Below are positions 14,931 through 23,339 of a stretch of DNA of 32,182 nucleotides, piece after piece. A program made the translations under genes and the position numbers. The stretch is from Clostridiales bacterium. GTDB lineage: Bacteria > Bacillota > Clostridia > Oscillospirales > Oscillospiraceae. The stretch spans positions 1-32,182 of the forward strand of contig DPHR01000010.1 of NCBI GenBank assembly GCA_003522945.1. The letters are read 5' to 3'. The number at the start of each line of letters is the position of its first letter. Position 1 is the first letter of the stretch. The notes beneath the pieces were generated by a model. That model saw only the letters and a program-made list of their open reading frames with translations, had not been told where the DNA came from and did no database searches.

Positions 14931-15695
14931 ATGGAAACAACTGCAAAAGTGATTGCCGTATCCGGAAAGGGCGGAGTGGGAAAAACGACGCTGGCGGCGG
15001 CCATGGTGCGCCACCTGACGGAGTGCAAACCGGACGCGAGGATCCTCGCGATCGACGCCGATCCCGCCGTCGGTCTTTCAACGTGCCTCGGCGTGGAGGT
15101 CACGCTCACGCTTGACGAGATCCGCAAGCAGATCATTGATAACGTGGAAGAGGGCCGCACGAAGGAAGCGATGGATCTCGTGGAGGAATCCCGTTACCGC
15201 ATCTTCGATGCACTGGTGGAAAAGAACGGCTTCGCCTTTCTCGCCATCGGCCGCCCGGAGGCGGAGGGCTGCTACTGCCGCATCAACGCCTATCTGAAGG
15301 ACGTTATCACGATGCTCTCCCGCGAGTTTGATTATGTTGTTATCGACGGCGAAGCCGGTATCGAGCAGATCAACCGCCGCGTGCTCGAGAAGGTCACGCA
15401 CCTTCTGCTCGTTTCCGACCAGAGCCGCAAGGGCATTCAGGTCGTCGGAACGATCAAGCAGGTCGCCGACGAACTTGTCATGTACGACCGCATCGGCGCG
15501 GTGATCAACCGCGTGACAAACCCGGATCTCAACAAGTTCATCACGATTCCGGGCGTTGAGATTCTTTCCTATATCGAGTCGGACGATTACCACGCCGCCA
15601 ACGATATCCAGGGCAAAACGGTGTACGATCTTCCGCCGGAGTCGAGCGTGTACCGCGGAACGAAGGAAGTTCTGGAAAAGTTCGGCATTCTCTGA
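14931..15695 (+). CDS. CooC-family MinD-type ATPase (metallocofactor maturation)
   Basis: A 254-aa SIMIBI ATPase. The deviant Walker A is SGKGGVGKTTLAAAM (residues 11-25, with the signature Lys 13), followed by ILAIDADPAVGLSTCLG (switch I) and YVVIDGEAGIEQINRR (switch II/Walker B). GRPEAEGCYCRIN carries the CxC pair C114/C116, where CooC and AcsF dimers bind metal. CooC and AcsF help insert nickel into CODH and ACS. No CODH is in the window, but an ACS-domain-like protein and four dehydratase-type subunits follow in the operon, suggesting a maturation role for one of these. The ATG at 14931 is preferred over an in-frame GTG at 14880, because AAAGGA lies 8 nt upstream. First gene after the promoter. 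Confidence 0.9.
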   Translation: METTAKVIAVSGKGGVGKTTLAAAMVRHLTECKPDARILAIDADPAVGLSTCLGVEVTLTLDEIRKQIIDNVEEGRTKEAMDLVEESRYRIFDALVEKNGFAFLAIGRPEAEGCYCRINAYLKDVITMLSREFDYVVIDGEAGIEQINRRVLEKVTHLLLVSDQSRKGIQVVGTIKQVADELVMYDRIGAVINRVTNPDLNKFITIPGVEILSYIESDDYHAANDIQGKTVYDLPPESSVYRGTKEVLEKFGIL

Positions 15696-15765
15696 AAGGC
15701 GCGCAATTAAACTTATAAATAAAGGGCAAACAACAAGAGAAAGAAATCAAAAAGGGGTGTGACAT

Positions 15766-16962
15766 TTGAAGGATCTCAAGCATCTGATCTACTTTGAGCA
15801 GCTTCTGGATAATGCCGACAACGAGCTTGTGCGAAAGGCAGCCGCGGAAGGGAATCTGGCCATGGGGTACACCTGCTACCATGTCCCCGAACCGCTCCTC
15901 AACGTTGGCAACTGCTTCTCCGTCCGTCTCCGCGCTCCGCACACCGGCTCCATCGACATTGCAACGTACTACATGTCGAACTACACATGCGAGTTCGCCA
16001 GAGCGCTCACCGAGCGCGCCATCGAGGGCGGCTACCAGTTTCTGGACGCCATGATCGGCGTGGACGCCTGCTCCATGATGAACCGTGCTATGGAGCACTT
16101 TGAAATCCTGCAGGTAAACGACAAGCCCAACTTTTTCGTGACCCACGCGGACATTCCCTTCAAGATCACCGACTACACGCTCGAGTCTTATGTGAAGCAG
16201 ATGCGCTACCGTGTGCTCGATGTTATGAAGGAAAAGCTCGGCGCGGACACGTCGGACGAGGCGCTGCGCAAGGCCGTGGAGGTGCACAACGAAGTCTGCC
16301 GCATCCTTACCGAGATCGGCGAGATGCGCAAGATGGAAAATCCGCCCATCACCGGCTACGAGTACCACGTTCTCAATCTGGTCTCCTACACCTGCCCGAA
16401 GGCGCTTATCCTGCCGTACCTGCGCGAGACGCTTGCCGAGATCAAAAAGCGCAAGGTCGATGCGAAGCCCTGGTACCGCGCCCGTGTTTCCATCGTCGGC
16501 AGCGAGATCGACGATCCCATGCTCACCAAGCTCATTGAAAACTGCGGCGCGTTCGTAGTTTCCGACCGCTACTGCTTCGGCTCCACGCCGGGCCGCGAGG
16601 TCATTGAGCTCAACGACACCGACGACGTACTTACGCAGCTCTGCCTGCACTACATGCAGCATTCCGAATGCGCCCGCTACATCTCCGATGAAAAGGTCCA
16701 GCAGCGCCGTGACACCGCCGACCGTCTTGCCCGCGAGTTCGGCGCCGAGGGCATCATCTATGAACAGATGAAGTACTGCGACTACTGGGGCTTTGAGCGC
16801 GCGCTCGTCAGCCACATTATGGCGGAAGAGAAGAACTGGCCGGTCCTTTCGGTCGACCGTCTGTACAACAACGGCAATTCCGGACAGCTCCGCACCCGCG
16901 TGCAGGCGTTCGTTGAATCGCTGGAGATCAAGCGCATCCGCAAAGAGGGAGGGGAGAACTGA
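15766..16962 (+). CDS. 2-hydroxyacyl-CoA dehydratase/BCR-family short subunit, copy 1
   Basis: A 398-aa protein of the HgdB/BcrC/FldC-like family (HGD-D). It has GYTCYHVPEPLL (C37, near the N-terminus as in the family), YYMSNYTCEFARAL (C75), GVDACS (C102), CGAFVVSDRYCFGS (C260, C270), the typical YEQMKYCDYWGFE (C338) and LRTRVQAFVESLE at the end. Family members bind an Fe-S cluster through Cys and receive one electron from an ATP-driven activator. The start is a TTG with AAAGGGG 8 nt upstream; the paralogue at 20521 begins with the same M-x-D-L-K, supporting it. Its stop overlaps the next ATG (TGATG), so the two subunits are coupled. It is obviously paralogous to 20521-21726, with nearly all Cys in common. 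Which acyl-CoA or other substrate is used is unknown. Confidence 0.9.
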   Translation: MKDLKHLIYFEQLLDNADNELVRKAAAEGNLAMGYTCYHVPEPLLNVGNCFSVRLRAPHTGSIDIATYYMSNYTCEFARALTERAIEGGYQFLDAMIGVDACSMMNRAMEHFEILQVNDKPNFFVTHADIPFKITDYTLESYVKQMRYRVLDVMKEKLGADTSDEALRKAVEVHNEVCRILTEIGEMRKMENPPITGYEYHVLNLVSYTCPKALILPYLRETLAEIKKRKVDAKPWYRARVSIVGSEIDDPMLTKLIENCGAFVVSDRYCFGSTPGREVIELNDTDDVLTQLCLHYMQHSECARYISDEKVQQRRDTADRLAREFGAEGIIYEQMKYCDYWGFERALVSHIMAEEKNWPVLSVDRLYNNGNSGQLRTRVQAFVESLEIKRIRKEGGEN

Positions 16963-18749
16963 TGGCGAAAACTCCGAAATACCCCAATCCGGCGTTCTTC
17001 CGCACAAAGAACAACATGGATTGGAAGGCGCAGGGCGAAAACCTGAAGGAAGTCTTTGATATCGCCAAGGATATGCTCCTTGCCACCGACTGGAAAGCCT
17101 TCGGCGCGCGCCAGAAACAGGGCTGGATCGATTTCGGCAAGCGCGTTGCCGAGGAAGCCGCCGAGATCGCCGCCATGTCCTGCTCCGAGCGCCGCGAGCT
17201 TTTGCTCAAGGGCGAAAAGAAGCTCGGCCGTCTCTACAAGAAGGGCGCTATGGCTACCGTTCGCCGCGAATGGCGCGGCGTCGCCGACACGGCGTACGAT
17301 TTCTATGAGTGGCTGCGCATTTGGGGTATGCTGCTCGGCACGTTCTCCAAGGATCTCATTCCGGCGCTCAACTCCGTGCTGCACTATCGCTGGATGATGT
17401 CCTATCTCTGCTGTGTCGGCTTCATGGATAAGAACACCATGGGTCAGCACGGCGCGGCTCTCAAGATGAGCCACCTTATGATCTATGACATTTTCCGCTA
17501 CGTTGCCGAAAACCTCGTCCTTCAGGCGAAGGGCGACGCGAAGAACGGCAACAGCGCCGAGCTGAACAAGAAGGTCGTTCTCTTCGACGAGATGACGATG
17601 GGCCAGATCATGGCGGGCTTCCCCGACCTGATCGGTATTCCGTATCAGCTCTTCGCGGTGTTCCTGGTCTCCGAGATCGACCAGCTCACCTGCGTGCCGT
17701 ACATCGACGCGGTCGAGAGCTTCGGCCTGCCGGCGGACTGCTGCCCGGTGCCCTCCTCCGAGTGCGGCGCTCTGGTGCTGGATGCGCTGCCGCATATGGG
17801 CAAGTGCTTCATCTCCAGCTCCATGCCGTGCGACGGCTCGACCATGGCGTCCTCCTACATGTCCCGCCGCTTCCCGGATCTCCCGGTGTTCCATCTGTGC
17901 TTCCCCGTCCGCTACGAGGACGAGGAGACCGTGCAGTGCGCCGCCGAGGATATCAAGGCCTGCATCAAGTTCATTGAGGAGCAGACCGGCGCAAAGTGGA
18001 GCTGGGATGCTTACTTCTCCGCCATGAAGCGCTTCAACACAGAGACGAGCTACGAGCTCGAAAAGTGGGCGGTCAACCAGACGGCGTATCCGCAGATCAT
18101 CGGCCCGTGCTACGAGCTGTTCCGCAAGTGGAACTACGAGATGGACGGCGGCATCGACCCGCGCATCTTGAAGACCTTCAAGAAGGTCAACAAGATCATG
18201 CTCAAGGCCTACGAGCGCAAGGAAGAGGCGTGGCCCGGCAAGATGAAGTACCGCGCGATCGTGTGGTCCTGCCCGGCGCACTACTATGCCAACTTCTCCA
18301 ACTGGCTGGCCAACTGCTGGGGCGTCAACGTTCTCGTTGAGATGGAGAGCCTTAACTTCACCAAACAGCTCGAGACCGAGGACAAGGAAGAGGCACTGCG
18401 CGATCTCGGCCGTCTGTACGAGCGCATGGTCATGCGCCGTCACACGAACGGCGGTTATCAGCACGTTGTTGACGAGCTGTGGAAGCAGTGTGAGATCTGG
18501 AACGTCGATCTCATCATCATGTATCAGAACGTTGCCTGCAAGAACATGGCCACCGTGCAGGGCATTCTGGACGATCAGGCGCGCGAGCAGAACCGCAAGA
18601 TGATCTGGATCGAGCACGATCTGATGGATCCGCGTACCGTCTCCCGCCGCCAGATGCGCGACAAGGTGAGCGAGTATATGCGCACCGTTATGCATGCCGA
18701 GCCTTTGGATCCCACGCTGGTTGATTTTGAAGACGAGATCTGCCTGTAA
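16962..18749 (+). CDS. 2-hydroxyacyl-CoA dehydratase/BCR-family long subunit, copy 1
   Basis: A 595-aa protein, much longer than the ~380-440 aa usual in the family. Residues ~1-235 are an extra N-terminal region, rich in aromatic and charged residues (REWRGVADTAYDFYEWLRI), shared with copy 2. The family part follows: FLVSEIDQLTCVPYIDAVES, GLPADCCPVPSSEC (C260, C261, C268), SSSMPCDGS (C290), IVWSCPAHYYANFSNW (C437), YQNVACKNMATVQG (C526) and a C-terminal MIWIEHDLMDPRTVSRRQMR. C261 or C268, C290, C437 and C526 align by eye with Cys of copy 2 and are the likely Fe-S ligands. It starts at the overlapping TGATG after the short subunit and is followed after 38 nt by the activator gene. Confidence 0.87.
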   Translation: MAKTPKYPNPAFFRTKNNMDWKAQGENLKEVFDIAKDMLLATDWKAFGARQKQGWIDFGKRVAEEAAEIAAMSCSERRELLLKGEKKLGRLYKKGAMATVRREWRGVADTAYDFYEWLRIWGMLLGTFSKDLIPALNSVLHYRWMMSYLCCVGFMDKNTMGQHGAALKMSHLMIYDIFRYVAENLVLQAKGDAKNGNSAELNKKVVLFDEMTMGQIMAGFPDLIGIPYQLFAVFLVSEIDQLTCVPYIDAVESFGLPADCCPVPSSECGALVLDALPHMGKCFISSSMPCDGSTMASSYMSRRFPDLPVFHLCFPVRYEDEETVQCAAEDIKACIKFIEEQTGAKWSWDAYFSAMKRFNTETSYELEKWAVNQTAYPQIIGPCYELFRKWNYEMDGGIDPRILKTFKKVNKIMLKAYERKEEAWPGKMKYRAIVWSCPAHYYANFSNWLANCWGVNVLVEMESLNFTKQLETEDKEEALRDLGRLYERMVMRRHTNGGYQHVVDELWKQCEIWNVDLIIMYQNVACKNMATVQGILDDQAREQNRKMIWIEHDLMDPRTVSRRQMRDKVSEYMRTVMHAEPLDPTLVDFEDEICL

Positions 18750-18787
18750 AAAAAAGAAATAGAATCATTATTGGAGGGTATTTAACC

Positions 18788-19594
18788 ATGGCCAAGAAGT
18801 ATTTCGCCGGATGCGATGTCGGTTCCACTTACACCAAAGCAGTCATCCTTGACGAGCAGGGAAACATTGTCGCGCACACCACCATCCGCAGCAAGATCAA
18901 CTCCGAGCAGTCCGCTCAGATCGCCATGCAGGAAGTCATCGATCAGGTCCCCGACCTGCATTCCTCCAAGGACCTTGAGTATCTCATCGGCACCGGCTAC
19001 GGCCGCAACAAGGTCCCCTTTGCCGACGAGAACGTCTCCGAGATCAGCTGCCACGCCATGGGCGTCCACGTCACCGACCCGACCGTCAAGGCCATCATCG
19101 ACATCGGCGGCCAGGACGTCAAGGGCATCAGCATCGACACCGACGGCACCGTCAAGAACTTTGCCATGAACGACAAGTGCGCTGCCGGTACCGGCCGTTT
19201 CTACGAAGCGATGGCGCGCTCCTTCGAGATGACGCTGCCGGAATTCTCCAACCTGTCTCTCGGCGCGAAGAACGTTATCCCCATCACCGCCCAGTGCACC
19301 GTCTTTGCCGAGTCCGAAGTCATCACGCTCGTCGGTGAAGGCAAGCCCATGGACGAGATCGCCGCCGGCATCCAGATGGCCGTTGCCAAGCGCTGCTTCG
19401 TTATGGCAAAGAAAGCGGGCGCGACCGACAGCATCACCCTGACGGGCGGCTGCGCGAAGAACGCCGGCCTGAAGCAGGCCATTGAGCACGTCCTCAAGCT
19501 CAAGGTCATCGACCTCAAGACCGACCCGCAGCTCATGGGCGCTCTCGGCGCGGCGGAATACGCCCGCCAGAAGGGACTTTCGAAAGGAGTATAA
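18788..19594 (+). CDS. BadF/BadG/BcrA/HgdC-type ATP-dependent activator of dehydratase
   Basis: A 268-aa ASKHA-fold ATPase, the size of HgdC and FldI. It has FAGCDVGSTYTKAVI (phosphate 1), GTGYGRNKVPFAD, IIDIGGQDVKGISID (phosphate 2), NDKCAAGTGRFYEAMA (C131) and ITAQCTVFAESEVI (C170); C131 and C170 match the two Cys per monomer that hold the dimer-bridging 4Fe-4S cluster. A final TLTGGCAKNAGL forms the adenosine site. It uses ATP to push a low-potential electron onto the dehydratase/reductase. It is the only activator in the operon, so it may serve both subunit pairs. GGAGGG precedes the ATG. The ribosome binding site of the next small gene lies inside its last codons. Confidence 0.94.
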   Translation: MAKKYFAGCDVGSTYTKAVILDEQGNIVAHTTIRSKINSEQSAQIAMQEVIDQVPDLHSSKDLEYLIGTGYGRNKVPFADENVSEISCHAMGVHVTDPTVKAIIDIGGQDVKGISIDTDGTVKNFAMNDKCAAGTGRFYEAMARSFEMTLPEFSNLSLGAKNVIPITAQCTVFAESEVITLVGEGKPMDEIAAGIQMAVAKRCFVMAKKAGATDSITLTGGCAKNAGLKQAIEHVLKLKVIDLKTDPQLMGALGAAEYARQKGLSKGV

Positions 19595-19600
19595 TTCTCT

Positions 19601-19768
19601 ATGAAAAAATTCTGGAAAGTGTTTGGTAAGATCGCCGGTATTCTGACGGCAGTCATCGGCGTATTGTTTGTGGTCTATTTCTGGAATCTTGACCAGAAGC
19701 TGCTCTCCTGGGCGTATGTACAGGTCAACCGGATCTTTGACCGCAAGAAAGCGGACATCAAGTTCTGA
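19601..19768 (+). CDS. 55-aa single-pass membrane protein, copy 1
   Basis: A short gene easily missed. It has a basic amphipathic N-terminus (MKKFWKVFGKIAGIL), one hydrophobic helix (TAVIGVLFVVYFW) and a charged tail (RIFDRKKADIKF), so N-in topology by the positive-inside rule. AAAGGAG lies 11 nt before the ATG, overlapping the end of the activator gene. Its stop overlaps the next start (TGATG). It is clearly related to the 63-aa protein at 23340-23531 (x-KIxGKIAGIL, xxYFxxLDxKLL), which closes the second subunit pair. The repeated position after each dehydratase pair suggests it is part of the complex, perhaps anchoring it to the membrane. No named family recognised. Confidence 0.75.
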   Translation: MKKFWKVFGKIAGILTAVIGVLFVVYFWNLDQKLLSWAYVQVNRIFDRKKADIKF

Positions 19769-20496
19769 TGGAGCTTTTTAACGGATGCATTCATGAAACG
19801 GAGGAGCTGCTCGGCGGCTCCTCCGCGAAAAAATGGGCGTATGACCCGGCGGCCTGCTGGGCGGAAACGTCCCGAAACGAGCTTGTCATGCTCCGCGAAG
19901 CGGCATATGAGCTCGGCGGCAGCGCCAAAAGCGCCGTGTCCTATAGCTGCTTTACGACCGACGAGCGTCTTGTCGGGCCGGACGAGGTCTGGCTGTACGG
20001 CCCCGATCTTTCGGAGATCCGCGGCGACTGCGCCTTTGCCCGCATCGTTCTGTTCTCCATTCAGGACGTGGGAGAAGAGGACGAAGCGTACCGCGCGCTG
20101 CAGGATATCGAATTTGTCAAATACCATGTCTTCCCGAAGGGATACATGATCCGCGCGCTCTCGGAGGATAACCGCGAGCAGGTGCGCGTCAGCCGCGACG
20201 CCATCCGCAGCGGCATCTCCTTCCGGAACGTCGGCTTTGACTATATCCGCAGATTCCGCGAGAAGGAAAATGTTCGCGGTGTGCGTGTGATCTTCGTCAC
20301 GGCGCCGGAGGCGGATTATCCCGGCCTTCGTGCACAGGCACGCAAGGTCACCGACATTACCCGTTCGCTCAGCACCATTCTGGACGGTATACCCACCGAC
20401 TGCGACTCGTGCGGACTGCGCGAGATCTGCGACGAGGTCGAAGGTATGCGTGAGCTTCACTTCCAGCAGGCGGGGAAAAAGTCTCCGTCGGAATAA
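19768..20496 (+). CDS. Acetyl-CoA synthase middle-domain-like protein
   Basis: A 242-aa protein resembling the internal domain of the CODH/ACS beta subunit (AcsB). Shared elements are AYELGG (~46-51), VWLYGPDLSEI (~74-84), then REQVRVSRDAIRSGISFRNV with VRVIFVTAPE (~136-181), matching the AcsB stretch that leads to its A-cluster Cys. Here the A-cluster motif is replaced by DCDSCGLREICDEVEGMREL: C212, C215 and C221, a C-x2-C-x5-C pattern. The protein ends soon after, so the rest of the A-cluster domain is missing. It may bind an Fe-S or Ni-containing cluster and work with the CooC-like ATPase. Its ATG overlaps the stop of the small membrane protein. The AcsB similarity is recalled and read by eye; it needs a profile search. 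Confidence 0.7.
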   Translation: MELFNGCIHETEELLGGSSAKKWAYDPAACWAETSRNELVMLREAAYELGGSAKSAVSYSCFTTDERLVGPDEVWLYGPDLSEIRGDCAFARIVLFSIQDVGEEDEAYRALQDIEFVKYHVFPKGYMIRALSEDNREQVRVSRDAIRSGISFRNVGFDYIRRFREKENVRGVRVIFVTAPEADYPGLRAQARKVTDITRSLSTILDGIPTDCDSCGLREICDEVEGMRELHFQQAGKKSPSE

Positions 20497-20520
20497 GAAA
20501 GCATCAACGGAGGAAGCCCC

Positions 20521-21726
20521 ATGCGCGATTTGAAAAATGTGATCTTCTTCGACGATCTGCTGCAGGAGTCCTATAACGCTCTTGTCCGGCAGGCGAAGGA
20601 AGAGGGAAAGTATGCTCTCGGCTACACCTGCTATTTCATGCCGGAGGTCCTTCTGGATCTGCCCGGCTGTTTCAGCGTTCGCCTCCGCGCCCCGCGCTGC
20701 ACCTCCCCGGATATGGCCACCTATTATATGTCCAGCCGCGTCTGCCACTATGCCCGCAGTCTTCTCGAGCGTGCGCTCGAGGGCGGCTACAACTTCATCG
20801 ACGCGCAGCTCGGCACGGAGACCTGCGCCGGCACCTGCCGGTTTCAGGAGCATCTTGCCGAGCTGCCTGACCTCATTCAGAACGAAAAATTCTTCGTCTC
20901 CTTCACGGATGTTCCGTTCAAAAAGAACGAGAACAGCATCGAACACTTTGCCGCCACGCTGCAGAAGCACGTTCTCGACGAGCTGCACGAACATTTCGGC
21001 ATCGACACGTCCGACGAAGCTCTGCGCGCCACGATTGAGGCGCACAACGAGATCTGCGACATCATCACGCAGATCGGCGAATTTCGCAAGCTCGATAAGC
21101 CCACGATCACCGGCACGGAGTTCCACATCATCAATCTCGTCTCGATGGTCTGTCCAAAGTATCTGATCCTCCCGTATCTGCGTGAAACGCTCGAGGATCT
21201 CAAGACCCGCGAAGCCGATGCAAAGCCCAACTACCGCGTTAAGGTCGTTCTCGCCGGTTCGGAAAACGACGATCCCGATTTCACCAAGCTCATCGAGAGC
21301 TGCGGCGCGCTTGTCGTGGCCGACCGTTACTGCTATGGTTCTCTGCCCGGACGCGAGAAGATCGAGATCCGAAAAGGGGAGACGGCGCTTCGCGCTGTCG
21401 CCCGCCACTATCTTGAAACGAGCGTCTGCCCGCGCTCCATGGAGCAGAGCGCCATGCGTCAGCGCAAAAAGTACATCGCCGATGTCGCCAAAGAATACAA
21501 GGCGGACGGCGTGATCGTCGAATCCAACAAGTTCTGCGAGTACTGGAGCTACGAGCGTGTGGCGGATACGATCATCCTGCCGCGCGACTTCGGTCTGCCC
21601 GTGTGCTCGATCGAGAAAGAGTACATCAACTCCGCCTCCGGCCAGCTCCGCACGCGCTTCCAGGCGTTTGTGGAAAGTCTGGAGATCAAGAAGATCCAGG
21701 AGAAGGAGGGCGTGAAGAATGGATAA
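20521..21726 (+). CDS. 2-hydroxyacyl-CoA dehydratase/BCR-family short subunit, copy 2
   Basis: A 401-aa paralogue of 15766-16962. It matches over its whole length: M-R-D-L-K start, LGYTCYFMPEVLL (C37), FSVRLRAP, MATYYMSSRVCHYARSL (C75), TCAGTC (C102, with an extra C106), CGALVVADRYCYGS (C261, C271), SNKFCEYWSYE (C339) and GQLRTRFQAFVESLEIKK. The likely cluster Cys are kept, so the copy is not decaying. Differences around residues 56-62 and 100-135, in the likely active-site half, suggest a different substrate or a different role in one larger complex. GGAGG lies 6 nt before the ATG. Its end overlaps the next gene by 8 nt. Confidence 0.9.
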   Translation: MRDLKNVIFFDDLLQESYNALVRQAKEEGKYALGYTCYFMPEVLLDLPGCFSVRLRAPRCTSPDMATYYMSSRVCHYARSLLERALEGGYNFIDAQLGTETCAGTCRFQEHLAELPDLIQNEKFFVSFTDVPFKKNENSIEHFAATLQKHVLDELHEHFGIDTSDEALRATIEAHNEICDIITQIGEFRKLDKPTITGTEFHIINLVSMVCPKYLILPYLRETLEDLKTREADAKPNYRVKVVLAGSENDDPDFTKLIESCGALVVADRYCYGSLPGREKIEIRKGETALRAVARHYLETSVCPRSMEQSAMRQRKKYIADVAKEYKADGVIVESNKFCEYWSYERVADTIILPRDFGLPVCSIEKEYINSASGQLRTRFQAFVESLEIKKIQEKEGVKNG

Positions 21727-23323
21727 GGCGAAAATGAAAAAAGCCCTGAAGGATTTCTGGTACGGCAAGCCGCACGGCGAGCGTCGTCTCGGTGATATCC
21801 TGGAGGACAAGACCGGCCTTTACAAGCACCGTGAGTGGCGCGGCGTAAAGGACACGATGTACTACTTCAACAACATCTGGCTGTACAACTACGCGCAGAT
21901 GGTGGCGGACATTCTCAAGAGCGAAGAGCCTCTGGCCTTCTTCAAGGGTGTGTGGCGCTATCGCTGGGTCGGTCAGACTTATCTTCCGGTTCTGCACTGG
22001 TTCGACCGCGGCCTGCAGGGACTCCGCGGCGAGGCGCTGCGTGCCTCCGCGTGGCACTACCGCGCCATGGTCAGCATGACCATTCAGCAGTTCCAGCGTA
22101 TGTTCGCCGCCGACACGAAGCTGCACAACGGCAAGCAGAACGATTATTACGACCATACCATCGCCCACAAGGAAACGGTATGGGGCGGCGTGTTCTATCC
22201 GTGGGCGGATAAATTCAAACACGTTCCGCTCGAGATGATCCCGTATTTTGTCACCTGCCACGTCAACAGCCACACCGTTCTCCACTATATCGACGCCGTG
22301 CAGTCCATCGGTCTGCCGGGCGACCCGTGCCCGATGTGCCAGGCGGAAGCCGGTATCTTTGTGCAGGACGATGTGCCTGATTACTCCCCGATGTTCATCA
22401 CGTCCAACGAAGCGTGCGACGCTTCCGTTGCAAGCACCGCTCTGCAGGACTGGTTCTTCAATAAGCCGCTTTACGCCATGCCGCAGCCGATGCAGTTTGA
22501 CGATCCGCTCGTCAAGAAGCACTGCGCCAAGGAGATCGAGGGCGCGTGGAAATTCGTTGAGGAAATGACCGGCGTGCCGTTCAACTGGGATCAGCTCGTC
22601 AAAAATCTGGAAGCACAGAACGAGCTGCAGCGGTTCGAGTGGGAGAAATGGGATGTTGCCGCGAACACCAACTACTATCCCATCAACGGCGTTGCGCAGG
22701 CGCTCTACCGCATCTACCAGTCGCAGTACGGGGAAAACTTCATCTGGCATGAGGTCGATGCCCGCGTCCGCAGGATCATGGAGCGCTGCGTGCGGAACAA
22801 GACCGTGACCTTCCCCGAAACCCGCCACCGCATGATCGCGTGGTCGTGCGCGCCGCTGTATTACTCCAACTGGTGTACCTGGGCGTACAACTGCTGGGGT
22901 CTCAACGTCATCATCAACATGGACTCTCTCATGTTCGACATGACCATCCGCACCGACAGCTACGAGAACACGCTCGAGGATATGGCGCAGTACCACATGT
23001 GGGCCCCCATGCGCCGTATGGCCGTCGGCGGCATGCACCACTTCTTTGAGCTGTGGAAGTATATGGAGCAGTTCAACTGCGACATGGTCGCCATGTACGA
23101 CCAGCTCCAGTGCAAGGGCGCGCAGGGCATGCATGGTGTGTTCGAGGATGAGTTCCGCAAGCGCAACATCCATGCCATCTGGATTCCTCACGCTCTGCCG
23201 GACAGCCGCACCGTTTCCCGTGCGGAGATCCGCCGCATCATCAACGATTACATGACCACCGTCATGCACGAAGAGCCGCTCGATCCGTCGCTGCTTGAGT
23301 TTGACGATTCCATGAGCTGGTAA
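21719..23323 (+). CDS. 2-hydroxyacyl-CoA dehydratase/BCR-family long subunit, copy 2
   Basis: A 534-aa paralogue of 16962-18749, also with the long N-terminal extension (REWRGVKDTMYYFNNIW, residues ~38-55) but ~60 residues shorter there. Candidate ligands are C204 and C207 (GDPCPMC), C233 (NEACDAS), C377 (IAWSCAPLYYSNW) and C465 (DQLQCKGAQG), equivalent to C261/C268, C290, C437 and C526 of copy 1. The end again reads IWIPHALPDSRTVSRAEIR, then a short acidic tail. Two aromatic-rich stretches could line a hydrophobic pocket or contact the membrane protein, which is inference. It overlaps the short subunit by 8 nt and is followed after 16 nt by the second small membrane protein. Confidence 0.87.
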   Translation: MDKAKMKKALKDFWYGKPHGERRLGDILEDKTGLYKHREWRGVKDTMYYFNNIWLYNYAQMVADILKSEEPLAFFKGVWRYRWVGQTYLPVLHWFDRGLQGLRGEALRASAWHYRAMVSMTIQQFQRMFAADTKLHNGKQNDYYDHTIAHKETVWGGVFYPWADKFKHVPLEMIPYFVTCHVNSHTVLHYIDAVQSIGLPGDPCPMCQAEAGIFVQDDVPDYSPMFITSNEACDASVASTALQDWFFNKPLYAMPQPMQFDDPLVKKHCAKEIEGAWKFVEEMTGVPFNWDQLVKNLEAQNELQRFEWEKWDVAANTNYYPINGVAQALYRIYQSQYGENFIWHEVDARVRRIMERCVRNKTVTFPETRHRMIAWSCAPLYYSNWCTWAYNCWGLNVIINMDSLMFDMTIRTDSYENTLEDMAQYHMWAPMRRMAVGGMHHFFELWKYMEQFNCDMVAMYDQLQCKGAQGMHGVFEDEFRKRNIHAIWIPHALPDSRTVSRAEIRRIINDYMTTVMHEEPLDPSLLEFDDSMSW

Positions 23324-23339
23324 CAGGGAGGAAGAAAGA

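Noticed and set aside
16782..18695. 637-codon minus-strand frame opposite the first long subunit
   Set aside because: Same shadow effect; no start signal and no domain.
19675..21810. 711-codon minus-strand frame across the ACS-like and short subunit genes
   Set aside because: It crosses gene boundaries of the plus-strand operon and shows only codon-bias-driven openness.
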